From assembly GCF_047511655.1 (NCBI RefSeq), contig NC_133390.1, positions 157,973,583 through 158,037,582 of the forward strand: DNA of 64,000 nucleotides. Reading direction: 5' to 3'. The notes beneath the pieces are model-generated. The model was not told where the DNA came from. It saw only the letters and a program-made list of their open reading frames with translations, and did no database searches. A program made the position numbers and the translations under genes. Source of the stretch: Castor canadensis. Lineage: Eukaryota > Chordata > Mammalia > Rodentia > Castoridae. Below, piece after piece: positions 11,640 through 23,179 of this stretch (its first letter is position 1; every line of letters starts with the position of its first letter).

Positions 11640-12965
11640 AAAGAAAAGAAAATATCGTTGTGAAGTTCAGAGTTTTAAAAGTAATCCTTTGGGGGAAACC
11701 AAGCTGTTCAACCCTTGTCTCATTGGGGATTCTTTCTAAATGTTTTCTGTTCCAAGTCGGTTCATAGTGTCTTACTCTAGATCAGAGATTGAAAACTGGC
11801 AAGCCCCTTGGGTTGTGTAAAGGCCTGTGTACATGTTCTGTTTGGCCTATAATGTTTATATTTTAAGTTGGACCCCAGTCTGGGGAGATTGGGACTGCCT
11901 TTCAGTGGAGATACCCTTGGCATGTATGCTATGAGGGTGACTGATTCCATGTGATGAGGGAGGAGGATTTTTAAGGGAGTAGCAAAGACTGGAGCCTGTG
12001 TGGACCTAGCTATTCTGCAGAACTTTTCACTCCCTGAGTCCTTTTCTAGAGGACTCCATGTGTACTGGCTCACCCATGTTTATTCAACTTGAAGCCTGGA
12101 GTTTTGGAACTCTGAGGCAGAGACAGGGTTGTGATCTTTGGGCAGTTCAAAGATTTGGAGCATCAGCCCAACTTGGCAGAAGCCTTGAGTTTATAATCTC
12201 ACAATCTCACATTCTTCAATTTCTCCCCACCCCCCCACCCCTGCTCCTTTAGACAGGAGAATATTACCAAGTTTGTCAGAGTCACACCATTTCCTGCTGT
12301 CTCTTTGATACCCTTGCCTGGTGTCAGTTGCTATTTATCATCAGGCTAGTACTTTTTTTTTTTCCGAAACACTTGGTCAACTAATTTTTGCTACCTGCGT
12401 ATCCCTTAACAGGCAGCCCAGCTCTGCATGGCACTCTCTAATATTGAAGAGACTTCACCTAGGTACAGTGTTGTTAAATTCCCTAGGACTAAGTAAATTA
12501 TCTTCATTTTCTTAAGACTTCACAAGGCCAGCAAACTATCCAAGGCTTAGTGGACCTCAAGTTGGCTTTTTTTTTTTTGGCAGTCCCTAATATTTGTAAA
12601 CTGGTGGAGGAGTTTGTGAAGTCTCATGAAAGAAACCATCTAATTAAAATCAACCTGTTTTTCTTTAGAGTTGGCACCTGGTTCTTTTTCCCTCTACCTG
12701 CAATGAGCAGAGTTCCTATGTGTTGAAAAGTAGGTGACTTTTTGAGTAAGCCACGTTTCTCACTACCTGTTCTCTTTGACTTCTTGTAATTGCTGAAATA
12801 TCTCATAGAATATGTGGAGTACCATGGTAATTTCCATGACAACTGATCATGATTTCCCAGTTAAAGAGAGGAAGCTAATAACTCAATAAGTTATTGGGCT
12901 AATTTCTTGTGATGCTATTAGAATTTTGAGCTAAAAGGGCCTTCAGTAGTAACTGCTTGACAAAA
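11640..12965. other. Intron-like stretch, nothing recognised
   Basis: Unique AT-rich sequence. Open frames of 60-100 codons on both strands lack similarity I can recognise and have no coding context. Confidence 0.4.
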
Positions 12966-12970
12966 CCTCC

Positions 12971-13168
12971 ATGAAGGTATTTGGGAGGCTGAGATTTGAG
13001 AGGATTGAGTTTTGAGGCTATCCTGGGCAAATAGTTTGTGAGAACCCTATCTCCAAAATAACCAGAGCAAAATAGACCGGAGGTGTGGCTCAAGCAATAC
13101 AGCATCTGCTTTGCCAGGGTGAAGCCTAGATTTCAAACCTCAGTCCCACCAAAAAAAAGAAAAAATAA
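12971..13168 (+). repeat. Composite SINE (B1-like plus tRNA-like), sense
   Basis: The left half reads 'tatttgggaggctgagattt' to 'tgagaaccctatctccaaaa' (B1-like). The right half reads 'ggaggtgtggctcaagcaat' to 'cctcagtcccaccaaaaaa' (tRNA-like), ending in an A-rich tail. Confidence 0.8.
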
Positions 13169-13169
13169 T

Positions 13170-14400
13170 TGCAATTTATAGAAAACTAGGAAGTATGCAT
13201 TTGTAGATTTAGCTGAGGCCCACTCGGTTGAGCTGGAAGATAAGTCACAAAAGTCATAATTCTGGCCTTTTGGGTTATTGGTTGCAACCTCCTGGTGTGT
13301 AGAGGCTCTCTCTGCTGTCAGTGTGATACTTTCTGTAAGGAACTGGGGCTGAAAAAGAAGACAATTAAAAAATAAAAATCCCAATTTCAAGGGTACTTCA
13401 TTACAGAAAGAATAAGGCTAAGAAACTTGATAGATGAGGACAAATTCCTACATTAAACCACCCTCTGTGGGAAGCAGTTTCTCATGGCTCTCTCAACCCT
13501 TTGTGTTTACTTTCCTTGTTTTTACATGTGAAATAAGGTCCAGAGAGGAACTCTAAGCAGCAACTGTAGGTCTTGAGCAGACCCCATTTCAACCTCTAGA
13601 CCTTTGATGCTCCTATCTCATACTCCTTAAGGCGTGGGGCAAAGGACTTCTGACATATTTGGGTGGTTTGGTAGAGTTAGACTGACTCCCACTTGTTAGT
13701 GCAGTCTTGTCATCCTGGTAAGGAGGTAATGCAGTTGGTAATGCATTTAGTCTTGGTGCAGAAAGTGTGTTTCTGTCACTAGCATCAGATTGACTTTGTT
13801 CTTTAACCTAGGAAGATGTAGAAGACAACTTAGCAACAAGGAGCCTCAGTGCTGAGATAGAACATGCTTTGTTTGTGCCTTCCTTGCCTGTTTTGTTTTC
13901 TTCCCTTCACCTCCTTGCTTTTGCTACTCCTCCTCTCCCCTTCTGTCCTTTGTTTTTGTCTTACTGTTGACCTTTTCCTCCCTCGTAATGCCACTTCTAC
14001 AGGTAAAGCCTGCTATTGGACCTGTGTCCCATGTTTTTTAAGGAGACTTGTGAAAAGTAGAATAACTAAATAGAGATAAGACTTCTTTAAACTGGCTCCT
14101 CTTCTTTTCCACTCCCCACCCCAAGTTGTAAAGGATAAAATTTAAACTCTGGCCTTGACTACAAAGTTCATAGGGTCTGATGCCACTTCACTTTGCCACC
14201 TTATGTCATCAGCATGGTGTTTGACACCCAGTTTCCATATTCTTCTGCTCTCAGGGAGAAAGTTCCCTAGATACGTCAGACTCTGTCATAATTTAGTTGG
14301 GAGTTTTTTCCTCTTAAGTAGAAAGCCTCTCATCCCCCCATCTCTTGCACTTACCGTTTCATCCTGATTCAGTGCTATTGCTGCTACTGCTGCCTCTTCC
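13170..14400. other. Intron-like stretch, nothing recognised
   Basis: Unique-looking sequence, with a pyrimidine-rich section around 13870-13985. Nothing coding was seen. Confidence 0.4.
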
Positions 14401-14404
14401 TCCT

Positions 14405-14495
14405 TATTATTCTTTGTGATGATACTGGGTTTGAACTCAGGGCCTTGTACTTACTTGGAAGGCGCTCTACCACTTGAGCCATAAGCCTAGCTCTC
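14405..14495 (-). repeat. tRNA-like SINE, antisense
   Basis: 'gatactgggtttgaactcag' through 'ctctaccacttgagccataa'. Confidence 0.8.
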
Positions 14496-14499
14496 CAAT

Positions 14500-14735
14500 G
14501 CCATCTTCTTAATCAAGCTTTCTTCAGTCACTACACAGGCAATTAATCTCAATCTTTTTGCATGTTGCTTATGCTTCTGTAATTACACTACAGTGCTGTA
14601 TCTTCCTCCAATTTTCTCATTTATGAGACAGACCTTATAGGCCAGGGGACAGGGTACTTCTTATCTCTGTTTTCCTTGCGTCTCTAGTAGGCCTGGGACA
14701 AATTCTGCTTGCAGAATGAATGATGGAAGTGTATG
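14500..14735 (+). repeat. L2 LINE 3' fragment
   Basis: Pyrimidine-rich L2 wording ('caagctttcttcagtcacta', 'gttgcttatgcttctgtaat'), then 'ggccaggggacagggtactt' and 'gcctgggacaaattctgctt', runs in the order of an L2 3' end. Diverged. Confidence 0.6.
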
Positions 14736-14739
14736 TGTA

Positions 14740-17427
14740 CTGATGCCCATGGTATAAAACTAAATGTTAAGTGCTATAGGTGAACTACAACAAAATGCTC
14801 TGGAAGTATACTGGGGTTCTTGAGAGATAACTTTTAACTGGGAGGGAGGAATCTTGAAAGATTCTGGAAGTTGATAGCATTTGAATATGTCCTTGAAGAT
14901 TCTTCAGGATGGAAGGATTGGTTGGAGTAAAAGCAGTGAGGAAGTACAGAGGTCAGGTCCTACCTACTAATTTACCCTCATCAGAATTCTTCCTAGAATG
15001 TGTGCTAAAACTCTAGGCTAGAGTAAAAGAAATTCCCTTTCCTCCTTTCAGTTCTTTTTTTTTTTTTTCCTTTCGCCTACCTTTTATGCCCTTTATTTTT
15101 GGTTTCCTCCCAGCTCTTTCCCTTTCTTTCATTTTCCCATTTCTCCAGCTTTTTAAAAAAAAAAACCAAAAACTTTGTTTACCTTTATCTACCTACTTTC
15201 TCTTTTCTTGCCTTCATCTCAAGTAATCCCGGAACTGTAGGATGGATGGAGATGTGAATCAGCCATACAATATATAACTCCAAATAATGCCTCCCCTTGT
15301 TGAAGATGAGAAATAATTGTGGCATAATTGCTTCTCATCTGTCTCTCATGTTTTATTGACATTGACCTTTTTAAATTTCCCACAATGCTGGGGGTGTCAT
15401 TATCATTTTATTTTTTTTTAGTAGTTGTCAAAATGTCAGTTTTAATGAGAAATCTCTGCAGACAGGCCTGCCCTTGAGTGGTATGAGCCTTCAGGCAAAG
15501 CCAGGACTGGATGAGTCAGAATGCTCATGAATCTCTTTTCTCATGCATACAGGTGTATCTCTCGCGCTCTCTCTGTCTCTCTCTCTCTCACACACACAAT
15601 TGAAACACTATGGCATACATTTCTCTTCCACACATATCCATACTGTCTCCCTTACACTTTCAGATCATCTATTACCCCCTTCCATATGCACATATTTGCG
15701 CTCTTCACCCGTTCCCTTCTCTTCTACCCTGATATCTAGAATTGTGTCTGCCATGAAAGTATATGCAAACCTGTCTCAACCACGCTGTCCACTCCCTTAC
15801 ACATACACATAGTCCTCCCCTTCTCACATGCCTGTAGGTGTACTGACAGTTCTGCTCATGTCCCTGATCCCACATACTCAGTACAATAGTGTCTCCCAAG
15901 TTCTTAGACCTAAGTGCTGCTACTACCTTCTTTCTTAAATTTGTCTATCTTTATAACAGATATTTTAGTGTCAGACTAGTTTTTAAAGGAATTGTCTTTG
16001 TTGACAGTGAAGTTAGAAGACTGTTGGGAAGTCTGAACCATTTATGACATATCCTTTGATACCGGGCTGCTAGAACATGGTGGAGGAGGGGAAGGACTAG
16101 ATTAAACAACAGAGGGTTACTTCTATGGCAGCATTATGACTGATCCAAAGTGAATTTGAGCCTGAGTCCAAACTGGTTTCGGTGATTTCAGAGTTCATTT
16201 CTATTGAAAGACAATCACATACTTAGCAAAAGAGAGCTAGAGCCATTGCATGTGTTCCAAATTAGAATCTCTGGGATGGGACCTAGAAAACAGTGCAAGT
16301 TGCCCTAGACCTTCTGCTGTGTAGGTAGGTTGGGAAACAATTATCTAGAGGAAAGAACTAGAAGTAAGATGTGCATTATCTTCCTGTATCACCTTGGACA
16401 AGCATCTTTTGGACCTGAGCTTTTTCAACTGTAATATAACAAAGCCCATCCTTATAAAAAGATCCTTTCAGTTAAACAATTCATGCTGTTTTTTGAGGAG
16501 TTTAGTTTGTGATCATTTGCTCCCTCACTGGGGTAGACTGTGATCTTTTACCTCACAGAAGTCTACCCTGGTCTGGGCATTTCAGGGCAGTTGGCAGAAG
16601 CATTCTAGGCCCTGACCTTGTCAGCAGCACTGATATGGCTCCTCATTAGAAATAGATCAATATGGGCCTGCATCCAGGTCTGGGGAGCCTGGGGGGAAGC
16701 CAGAGGGGTGCTTCTAGCTGGAGATAATTTGGTTACCATGAAATGGATCTGGTTAACAATTGTCAACATAAACAGTTCTGCTGGCACAGTGCTCCTCTTC
16801 TGGGACCAGCAGCAGCAGGGCTGCCTGCAAGTGTTGAAGTGGTTAACTTTTATCTCCCTTTGATATGTTTTCCTCACATTTATAATTTTACAAATAATGT
16901 GGTGCTAGTACATTGTATAGACCCCTTCCTCAGATGGACAAATCATTTATTGAATATTTACTAAGTGTTAAATACTGGGATAAGCCCCTTTGTATGTTTA
17001 TTTCTCCTAACTTACTGGTAGGTTGAAAAAGGAAACTAAAGCTGAGAGAAGTCAAAGTGAAATGACTTGGTTGCTCAGTATCTCATATGGTAATATACAA
17101 CAACATTTGCAATGCCAATTCTAGCTTATGAATTGTTTTGTACCAGGGATCTCCCTTAACCTTCTGCAGACTATTGGAGATCAGGCCCTTCCAACTTGAG
17201 TCCTCAAAGACCAGAGGAAATTCTTTAAAACCTATGAGGAAGCCAGTATGGGGGTGGGGAAAGATTCTCTGTTTGTGTTTGCTTTCTCATCGCCTTTCCA
17301 ACTCCCTAAAGAATGTGCCGGCTCTAATGGGAGAGATCAATCATCATTTGGGATCAATGAGAGGGATTTCTTTTGTGTGTAGTACAGAGTCAGGTTTCTG
17401 AACTGGCCCTCTGGAAGGATTGAGAAG
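14740..17427. other. Intron-like stretch with possible conserved and DNA-transposon remnants
   Basis: Mostly unique. A CT/CA microsatellite lies at 15560-15600. A segment at 16235-16330 ('ccaaattagaatctctggga') vaguely resembles the MER5-type DNA transposon. The piece at 15300-15530 has the compact look of a conserved non-coding element. None of this is proven by eye. Confidence 0.35.
15560..15600. repeat. CT/CA microsatellite
   Basis: A ctctctgtctctctctct run is followed by cacacacaca. Confidence 0.85.
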
Positions 17428-17843
17428 TGTAAGGAAAACAATCTTTTCTCTCAAAGTATATGTCTCTGTACTCTTAGATTACTTAATGTTCCTTATGTTG
17501 CCATCTTAGATTGCTTGTATTGTTTAAAAGTTCCTGTTTCTTCTTCTGGATTCCATTACCCATGAAAACTGCCCACCAAACCATGTGCCTTAACCCACCC
17601 CTTAAACCTTTAGTCAATTGGGAGTGATTTTGAACCTTTGACCTAAACCAATCCAGGACAAGGGGCAGGGGCAATTGCGTTAGGGATATAAGGAGGAGCC
17701 ACTGTTGGCCATGTGTGCTCACATGTCTGCTTGGCCTGAGTGAATACATGCATGCATCCTTTTGATCAAAAGAAATTGCCTTGTCAAGATTTCCTCTGTC
17801 TCTTTTGTGTCTTTTTGGCACCACAGGGTCTTTAATTCCAACA
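17428..17843 (+). repeat. 5' LTR of the older provirus
   Basis: Begins TGTAAGG and ends CCAACA, the expected TG...CA ends. A CCAAT box lies at 17648-17652 and a TATA-type box (tataag) at 17687-17692, placing the R region start near 17715. The first 70 bases recur at 25285-25353 in front of a polypurine tract, which confirms the LTR. No standard AATAAA was seen, so the poly(A) signal has decayed or is non-canonical. Confidence 0.85.
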
Positions 17844-17846
17844 ATT

Positions 17847-17864
17847 TGGGGGCTTGTCTGGGAT
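17847..17864 (+). other. Primer binding site, proline tRNA type
   Basis: The 18-base sequence tgggggcttgtctgggat lies three bases past the LTR end. It matches the proline-tRNA primer site of class I retroviruses except for C-to-T type changes at two places. Confidence 0.85.
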
Positions 17865-18404
17865 ATTGCATTCCATCCAGGAAGGGGACCCTGGCCCTTC
17901 CCAGGGGGTGACGTGTCCTTCTGTGTAATTGTGGCAGCCCCAGGGTTTGATCAGTGGTGACAACTTTCCAGACCTGCGAATGAGCCTGGACTCCAGGATT
18001 TCTTGACAATGGGTGTAAAAGAGCTCTGAAGATAGTGACTGTGGCGACCACGTAAGTTTGTGCACAAACCAAGGCAAGAAACATCCCGGGGGTGATCAAG
18101 TAATGTCTTGGTGTTCGGGATATTGGAGGCTGTATGATGTGTGACTGAGACATGTTGGGTGACACAAAGTGAAAGTGGAATCCTGATCTGTGGTTCTACG
18201 GTGACCTCATACAGCATAAGGTGGAATTAGATTCTTGAATATAATCTGAGTCAGGTGCTTATACTGACCCCCAACTGCCAAGAGGTGACTCGATGTGGCC
18301 AGAGACAGACAAAGAGAAGGGAAATCAGAGTGCAAGAAACCTCCAAGGCAAAGGGGATGGGGGTTGTTGAGCTCTTGATAGAGCACAGCTGACCAAAAAG
18401 GAAA

Positions 18405-19958
18405 ATGGGAAATAAAGGCAGCAAAGAGGGAGACCAACAAATGAAAGTTCAGGACAAAATACCCTTCAAGAGCCCCTTAGGAGAGATGTTAAAATATTGG
18501 AATGATAGCCCCCATACTAAAGGGAAAAAGAAAAACAGCAGATGGTCAATACTGTTGTTTTATCTGGACCCAAGGACTGATCTTAAAGCCTTTGGTCTTC
18601 TGGCCAAAATTTGGTTCTGATGAGGACTGGGTCTCCCGACTATTAATTGCACATGTAAATGACAAGAGCCCAGTCATCCAAGAGGAGATAGATTATGTCC
18701 TTTGTTGGAGGCAGTGTTCCATAGTCCTGTTTTCACTTAAGGTAAAGGAGAAAGAACAAAAAGAGGAGAAAACCAAAACTCCCTTTAACTGGGATTTCCT
18801 CTCCTCCCTCCCCCCTCATAACCCCACTGCTCCACTGGCTCAGGTGCCAGAGCCAGTTCCCACATCAGTCCCTCAGGATTCTGTGCCTCCAACCTTCCCC
18901 TCCTGGCCCTTCCTTCCGACTCCCTGCCGGAAATTCCTCCCTGCCGAGACTCCAAAGGGAGATAGAGCAATGCTGTCGGGACATTGAGAATCTACCCTTT
19001 CCTCAGCCTGCAGGAGAAAAACTCCACTCCCTTTTTCCTCTCAGGGAAGTTCCCCCTCAGAGGGGGTAGAATTGGACTTGTGAATGCTCCTCTTACCAGC
19101 TCTGAGGTCTGAAATTTAAAGAAGAAATTGTGACCCCTTCTGGAGGATCCCTTTGGGGTCTCAGAACTGTTTGATCAATTTCTGGGACCACAGATATACA
19201 CCTGGGCTGAGTTGATGTTCATTTGGGGAATTCTCTTCTCGGAGGAGGAAAGAGCCTTGATCTATAGAGTGGCAATGGCTATCTGGGAACATGAACACCA
19301 TCCAGGACAAAATGTCCCAGCAGCTGATGTTAAATTTCCCAATCAGGACTCCCAATGGGATAATAGCACTCCAGGACATTAAGAAAATATGAGCGATTTG
19401 AGAGATTTGATAATCACAGGAATCTGGGAATCAGTACCAAGATCACAAAATATCTCTAAGGACTTTGATGTCCTGCAAGGGAAGGAGGAGGGGCCGGTTG
19501 AATTCCTAAACCGGCTAAAGGATCAGATGAGGAAATATGCTGAACTTGATTTAGAAGATCCTTTGGACAGGGAATGTTAAAACTTTCTAACAGCCAGCTG
19601 ACCAGATACAGCCAAGAATTTCTAAAAACTAGAAAGTTGGATAGATAGACCAATAGAGAATTTATTAAGGGAGGCACAAAGGATATATGTATGAAGAGAT
19701 GAAGAAAAACAAACAAAAAGCAAAGATTATGCTATCCATTATTGAGCAGGTTAATAAGAGAAGGCTGAATCAGCACCCTACTGGACCTTGGCTGGTTTGA
19801 CCTCCTGCCTAGGGATTTAAGAAATTGGAAAATCAGACAATAGAACCAAAAAGAGGGGAAATAAGTGTTGCAAACTTCGACATTTTAAGAGAAAATGTCT
19901 GAAATGGGAAAAAGAGCATAGGGAGGATATCCCCTTGAAGACCTTTGATGAAGAATAG
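18405..19958 (+). pseudogene. gag: gag remnant (older provirus)
   Basis: Encoded the structural polyprotein. The probable start at 18405 gives a myristoylation-type MGNKGS N-terminus, and the frame stops at 18620. The matrix and proline-rich p12-like part continues in another frame (18502-18987). Capsid sequence follows at about 19170-19580 and includes the major homology region near 19476-19545 (Q-G-K-E-E...F-L-N-R-L), then a stop at 19578. A cysteine/histidine-rich nucleocapsid piece is seen near 19865-19905 (CCKLRHFKRKC), an imperfect CCHC knuckle. The terminal TAG at 19956-19958 is followed in frame by the protease region, as in gammaretroviruses where this UAG is read through. Multiple frameshifts and stops make it non-functional. 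Confidence 0.85.
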
Positions 19959-20240
19959 GGGGGTCAGGGGCTCTTTTACATGGAAGGGTCCCACCTAGAG
20001 CCCTTGATAAATTTAGAGGTGGGGCCACAACATGAAATTACCACCTTCCTAATTGACTCAGAGCCTTTAGATCCTCCCTCTGCCCTCTGCCCAAGGGCTT
20101 AATCTGTTACCCTGAAAGATTATTAGTCTGGAGTAAAAGGGGAAAGCTTTTTGGCTCAAATATTACAAGAAACTGTTTATTTCCAAAGCAGAGCTACTAA
20201 AATACAATTTCTCCTCGTCCCCAAAGCAGGTACCAATCTA
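19959..20240 (+). pseudogene. pro: Retroviral protease remnant (older provirus)
   Basis: In frame with the gag UAG. The aspartic-protease active-site region reads F-L-I-D-S-E: Asp-Ser is at 20055-20060, but the obligatory Gly is replaced by Glu at 20061-20063. In this family the triad is D-T/S-G, so the enzyme would be inactive even without the later frame change towards reverse transcriptase. Confidence 0.7.
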
Positions 20241-20241
20241 T

Positions 20242-21870
20242 TTGGGAGACCTAATGACCAGATTAGGAATCTGCTTACATGTAAAAAAGGATAAGGTGCA
20301 GGCATCCCTAAGTATAGAGATTAAGCCAGTGGTCTGGGCTAGGGAAGGGAAAAGGGGCTGTCTCCATGTTCCACCTATCCAAATTCAGCTAAAGAATGCT
20401 GGGGAAATTGTTAGGAGGAAACCATACTCCATTCCCCTAGAAGGGAGAATAGGTCTAAAACCAGCAATAGAGTGGCTAATATGAGATGGGCTCCTTGAGC
20501 CTTGCACATCTGCCTTCAATACCCCAATCATCCTGGTCAAGAAGATGGATAGATCTTACCAACTAGTTCAAGACCTTAGAGCCATCAACCAAATAGTCCA
20601 GACTAAACACCCAGTGGTCCTGAACCCCTATACCCTCCTCAATAAAATCACATATGACCACCAGCGGTTGAGTGTGATAGACCTAAAGGATGCATTTTGG
20701 GCCTGCCCATTGGATACAAAAAGTCGGTACATACTTGCCTTTGGATAGGAAGACCCTCATTCAGGGCGCAAACAGCAATATAGATAGACTGGCCTTCCTC
20801 AGAGGTTCACTGACTACCATCATCTTTTTGGCCAAATTTTAGAACAAGTTTTAGAGAAATTTGAATTAGGCCTCTAAATGTACCTTCTCCAATATGTGGA
20901 TGATTTACTTCTATTGGGATAATTGGGGGCGTTATTAATATAACCATTAGTTTCATAAGTTTCCTAGGAAGCCGGGGACTGTAAATTTCAAAGAACAGAT
21001 TACAATTTGTGGAGACAGAGTGAAGTATCTAAGACATCTGATTAGAAAGACTGATGGAGGATCGGTCTGGAAAGAATAGAAGGAATCACTAGTCTCCTAC
21101 TTCCAGGAACTAAACAAGAATTGGCTCGGTGGGGTACTGCTGGTTATGGATAGACTGTGCCTTTAGAACTAAACCTCTGTATCTCAACCCAAGAGGACCT
21201 GACCTACTTCTTTGGACCCCAGAGGAGATAAATCAATGAGCTAACTCAGACCCTCACTACAGCCCCTGTACTGGCCTTACCCTCCCTGGAAGAGCCTTTC
21301 CACCTTTTTGTAAATGTGAATAAAGGAGTCGCTTTGGGAGTACTGAACCAAAAACACGGAAGTCATGGACAGCCTATAGTCTTTTTGTTCAGGTTTTTAG
21401 GTCCTGTCACCTGAGGATGGCCAGAGTGCATCCAATCAGTGACAGCCACAGCCCTTCTGGCTGGAGAGAGCAGAAAAATTACTTTTGGGGGAAACTAAAT
21501 CATTAGCATTCCCTGCCAAGTTTGGGCAATCCTGAACCAAAAGGCAGGGAGGTGGCCAACTGACTCTAGGATCCTAAAGTATAAGGCTATTTTACTCGAG
21601 AAAGATGACTTAACCTTGACCACAGATGAGGCCCTAAATCCAGCTGCCTTCTTGGCAGGAAAACAAGAGGGAGAAACACCAAACCACGGATGTCTAGGTA
21701 TCATTGAATACCAGACAAAAAGTTAGGATGGACCCCAGAGAGACCCCATTTCAAACTGGACATCATTTCTTTGTAGATGATTCTTCTAGAGTGATTGAAG
21801 GTAAAAGGCATAATGGGTATTCTGTTATAGATGGAGAAGCCCTAACTATAGTAGAGTTGGGCCAGCTCCC
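20242..21870 (+). pseudogene. pol: Reverse transcriptase remnant (older provirus)
   Basis: The fingers/palm region is readable in one frame from about 20242 to 20748, broken by TGA at 20482-20484 and TAG at 20746-20748. Catalytic motif A reads V-I-D-L-K-D-A-F near 20680-20703. Motif C, Y-V-D-D, is intact at 20893-20904 in that same frame. The thumb/connection region (around 21280-21400, 'P-F-H-L-F-V') follows with many stops. Its role in a live virus is copying RNA to DNA. Here it is a fossil, and its motifs serve only to classify the element. Confidence 0.85.
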
Positions 21871-22340
21871 CAACATGTGGTCAGCCTAGACCTGCGAGTT
21901 ATTTGGCCTAAATCAAGCAAGCTCTAAAGCACCTCAAAGATAAAGAGGGGAGTATCTACACTGACTCTAAATATGCATTTGGGTGTCCATACCTTTGAAA
22001 AAATGTGGATGGAGAGGGACTTAATAAATATTAGAGGTCAGGACCTGGTCCATGGGGAGCTGATCCAATAGATGGTAGAGAATCTAAGCTCCCTGAGGAA
22101 ATAGTTGTGGTCCATGTTCCAGCACATTAAAGGGAAAAGGGTTTTGAGGCTGGAGGAAATTGCATGGCAGATGAAATTGCAAAATAGGCTGCACTCACTT
22201 CTGAGGCTCTGATTTTCCGACTTCTTCCCAACTTCCTATCCCCACTGTTACCCCTATCTTTACCCCAGCAGAGGAGGGACAGTTAAGGAAAGTCAGCATG
22301 ATCAGAAGTGAGGAAGGGAAATGGATTCTTCCAAAAGGAA
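21871..22340 (+). pseudogene. pol: RNase H remnant (older provirus)
   Basis: The characteristic Y-T-D-S-K-Y-A-F motif, with its catalytic Asp, is readable at 21957-21980. Surrounding sequence is broken by stops. Confidence 0.65.
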
Positions 22341-23110
22341 GGGAGATACTTTCTTTGATGAGAGAACTTCTTGCTAACCTCCATCAGGGAAGCCATTAGG
22401 GGTCATAAGGCCATGTGTGACACTGTCTTACGGGTCTATGGATGTATTAGAATTTACACCCTAGCCAAACAGGTGTCCGAAGGATGTCTGGTTTGCAAGA
22501 ACACAGACAAAAAGGCCCTAAGACAAAAACCACTGGGGGAAGGAACCCTGGATTGAGGCCATTTCAAAGCATTCAAATTGATTATACTGAAAGTATAATC
22601 TGAGGTAGGGCACCTCAGATATCTTCTGGTAATTGTAGATCACCTTACTCATTGGGTTGAGACTATCCCTCTCCCAGGAGCCACTGCAAATAATGTAATT
22701 AAAGCATTATTAGAACACATTATCCCAAGGTTTGGAGTTATAGAGAATATAGATTCAGACAATGGGAGTTATTTTGCTGCCAACACTCTAAAGGGACTTA
22801 CGAAGACTTTAGAAATCAGGTGGGAATACCATACTCCCTGGCATCCATCTTCCTCAGGTAGGGTTGAAAGAATGAATTGGACTTTTAAAAATCAACTCAC
22901 TAAGTTAATCTTAGAAACAAATTACCCAGGACTAAATGTCTTCCCATAGCACTCCTAAGGAACAGGATGCGCCCCCATAAGGACATTGGCTTCCCTTATG
23001 AAATGCTTTATGGACTTCCTTATCTTACCTCTGTTACTGATGTACTACCTTTGAAACCAAAGACTGTTTTCTTAGAAATTATATGTTTGGATTGAACTCT
23101 GCTTTGCTCT
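22341..23110 (+). pseudogene. pol: Integrase remnant (older provirus)
   Basis: The zinc-binding segment is partly readable at 22371-22556, with C-L-V-C near its end. The catalytic acidic triad is still recognisable: Asp in Q-I-D-Y at 22580-22582, Asp in D-S-D-N-G at 22758-22760 and Glu in R-V-E-R-M-N at 22866-22868. The last two are separated by exactly 35 residues if counted without gaps, the family's D,D-35-E spacing. Many stops and frame changes disable it. Confidence 0.8.
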
Positions 23111-23179
23111 TTCTTAGAAAAGGCTTGTTGACACAGCCACCTCTCCCCCCACTTGACATCCCTGTTCACCCCTCATCAG

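Noticed and set aside
15560..15600. CRISPR-like or other spaced repeat array
   Set aside because: It is a plain CT/CA microsatellite. No spaced direct-repeat array exists in the window.
17719..18165. 148-codon minus-strand open frame
   Set aside because: It lies antisense to the LTR, primer site and leader of the older provirus and resembles no protein I know.
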